Positions 11,552-11,866 of a DNA stretch of 11,866 nt are shown one piece after another. A model generated the notes under the pieces. That model was given only the letters and a program-made list of their open reading frames with translations. It was not told the origin of the DNA and did not search any database. Source of the DNA: an uncultured Actinoplanes sp. (GTDB taxonomy: Bacteria > Actinomycetota > Actinomycetes > Mycobacteriales > Micromonosporaceae); contig NZ_CAKUCL010000231.1 in assembly GCF_934643405.1 (NCBI RefSeq), forward strand, positions 1 to 11,866. Reading direction: 5' to 3'. Numbering within the stretch: the first letter of the stretch is position 1; each line of letters opens with the position of its first letter. The position numbers were made by a program, and so were the translations under genes.

Positions 11552-11866
11552 CTACTTCCCGCTCGAGATGCCGGTGACCTTGATCTTGGTCAGCGGCTGA
11601 CGGTGCCCCTGACGCTTGTGGTAACCGGTCTTGTTCTTGAACTTGTGGATCCGGATCTTCGGACCCTTGGTGTGCTCGGCGATCTCGCCGGACACCGTCA
11701 CCTTGGCAAGCTTGGCCGCATCGGTCACCAGGTTGTCACCGTCGACGAGGAGGACAGCGGCGAGCGTGAGCGCATCGCCGGGCACACCCGCGAGCTTCTC
11801 GACCTCGATCACGTCGCCCTCGGCAACCTTGTACTGCTTGCCGCCGGTCTTGACGATCGCGTACAT
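11552..11866 (-). CDS. rplU: 50S ribosomal protein L21
   Basis: The 104-residue L21 is complete and its ATG is the last three bases of the window, so its promoter and ribosome binding site are outside. It shows the N-terminal MYAIVKTGGKQYKV strand, VIEVEKLAG, and the C-terminal signature IRIHKFKNKTGYHKRQGHRQ that binds 23S rRNA domains. Length is normal. It heads the rplU-rpmA pair, which leads to obg. Confidence 0.98.
   Translation of the reverse strand: MYAIVKTGGKQYKVAEGDVIEVEKLAGVPGDALTLAAVLLVDGDNLVTDAAKLAKVTVSGEIAEHTKGPKIRIHKFKNKTGYHKRQGHRQPLTKIKVTGISSGK

Overview
The window is GC-rich DNA from an actinobacterium. The conserved order rplU-rpmA-obg and nadD-rsfS-gpgP-like-degV matches the Mycobacterium/Micromonosporaceae chromosome, and the many GTG/TTG starts fit. 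Micromonosporaceae (for example Actinoplanes or Micromonospora) is my best guess; this rests on recalled gene order and composition, not on a database search. Most of it is ordinary core chromosome. The unusual parts are a tryptophan attenuator and a palindromic repeat array.

Layout, left to right. Bases 1-439 hold the 3' end of an unrecognised plus-strand gene that opens with 24-bp coding repeats. It converges on a minus-strand block made of a DegV-family fatty-acid-binding protein, a small lipoprotein with a Ser-Thr-Gly-Pro repeat linker, a GpgP-like histidine phosphatase, the ribosome silencing factor RsfS and NadD. Upstream of nadD on the same strand are a soluble hybrid histidine kinase and a PepN-type M1 aminopeptidase. 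Divergent from pepN is trpS (plus strand), preceded by an 11-codon leader peptide with two adjacent Trp codons and a complete set of mutually exclusive hairpins. trpS overlaps a convergent GNAT acetyltransferase by 12 bases. Next on the minus strand comes obg, then four 60-bp palindromic repeats, a strong intrinsic terminator, rpmA (L27) and rplU (L21), whose start codon is the last base of the window.

How the parts work together. rplU, rpmA and obg supply large-subunit proteins and a ribosome-assembly GTPase. rsfS silences ribosomes in starvation and nadD makes NAD, so the backbone is translation and growth control. trpS charges tRNA-Trp and appears to sense its own product through stalling on the leader peptide. 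Five genes (degV family, nadD, the kinase, the GNAT and the trpS leader) have a TAnnnT -10-like hexamer 6-7 bases before the chosen start and no clear Shine-Dalgarno, which suggests leaderless transcripts. In contrast rsfS, trpS and obg have good Shine-Dalgarno sequences, and pepN and rpmA have weaker ones.
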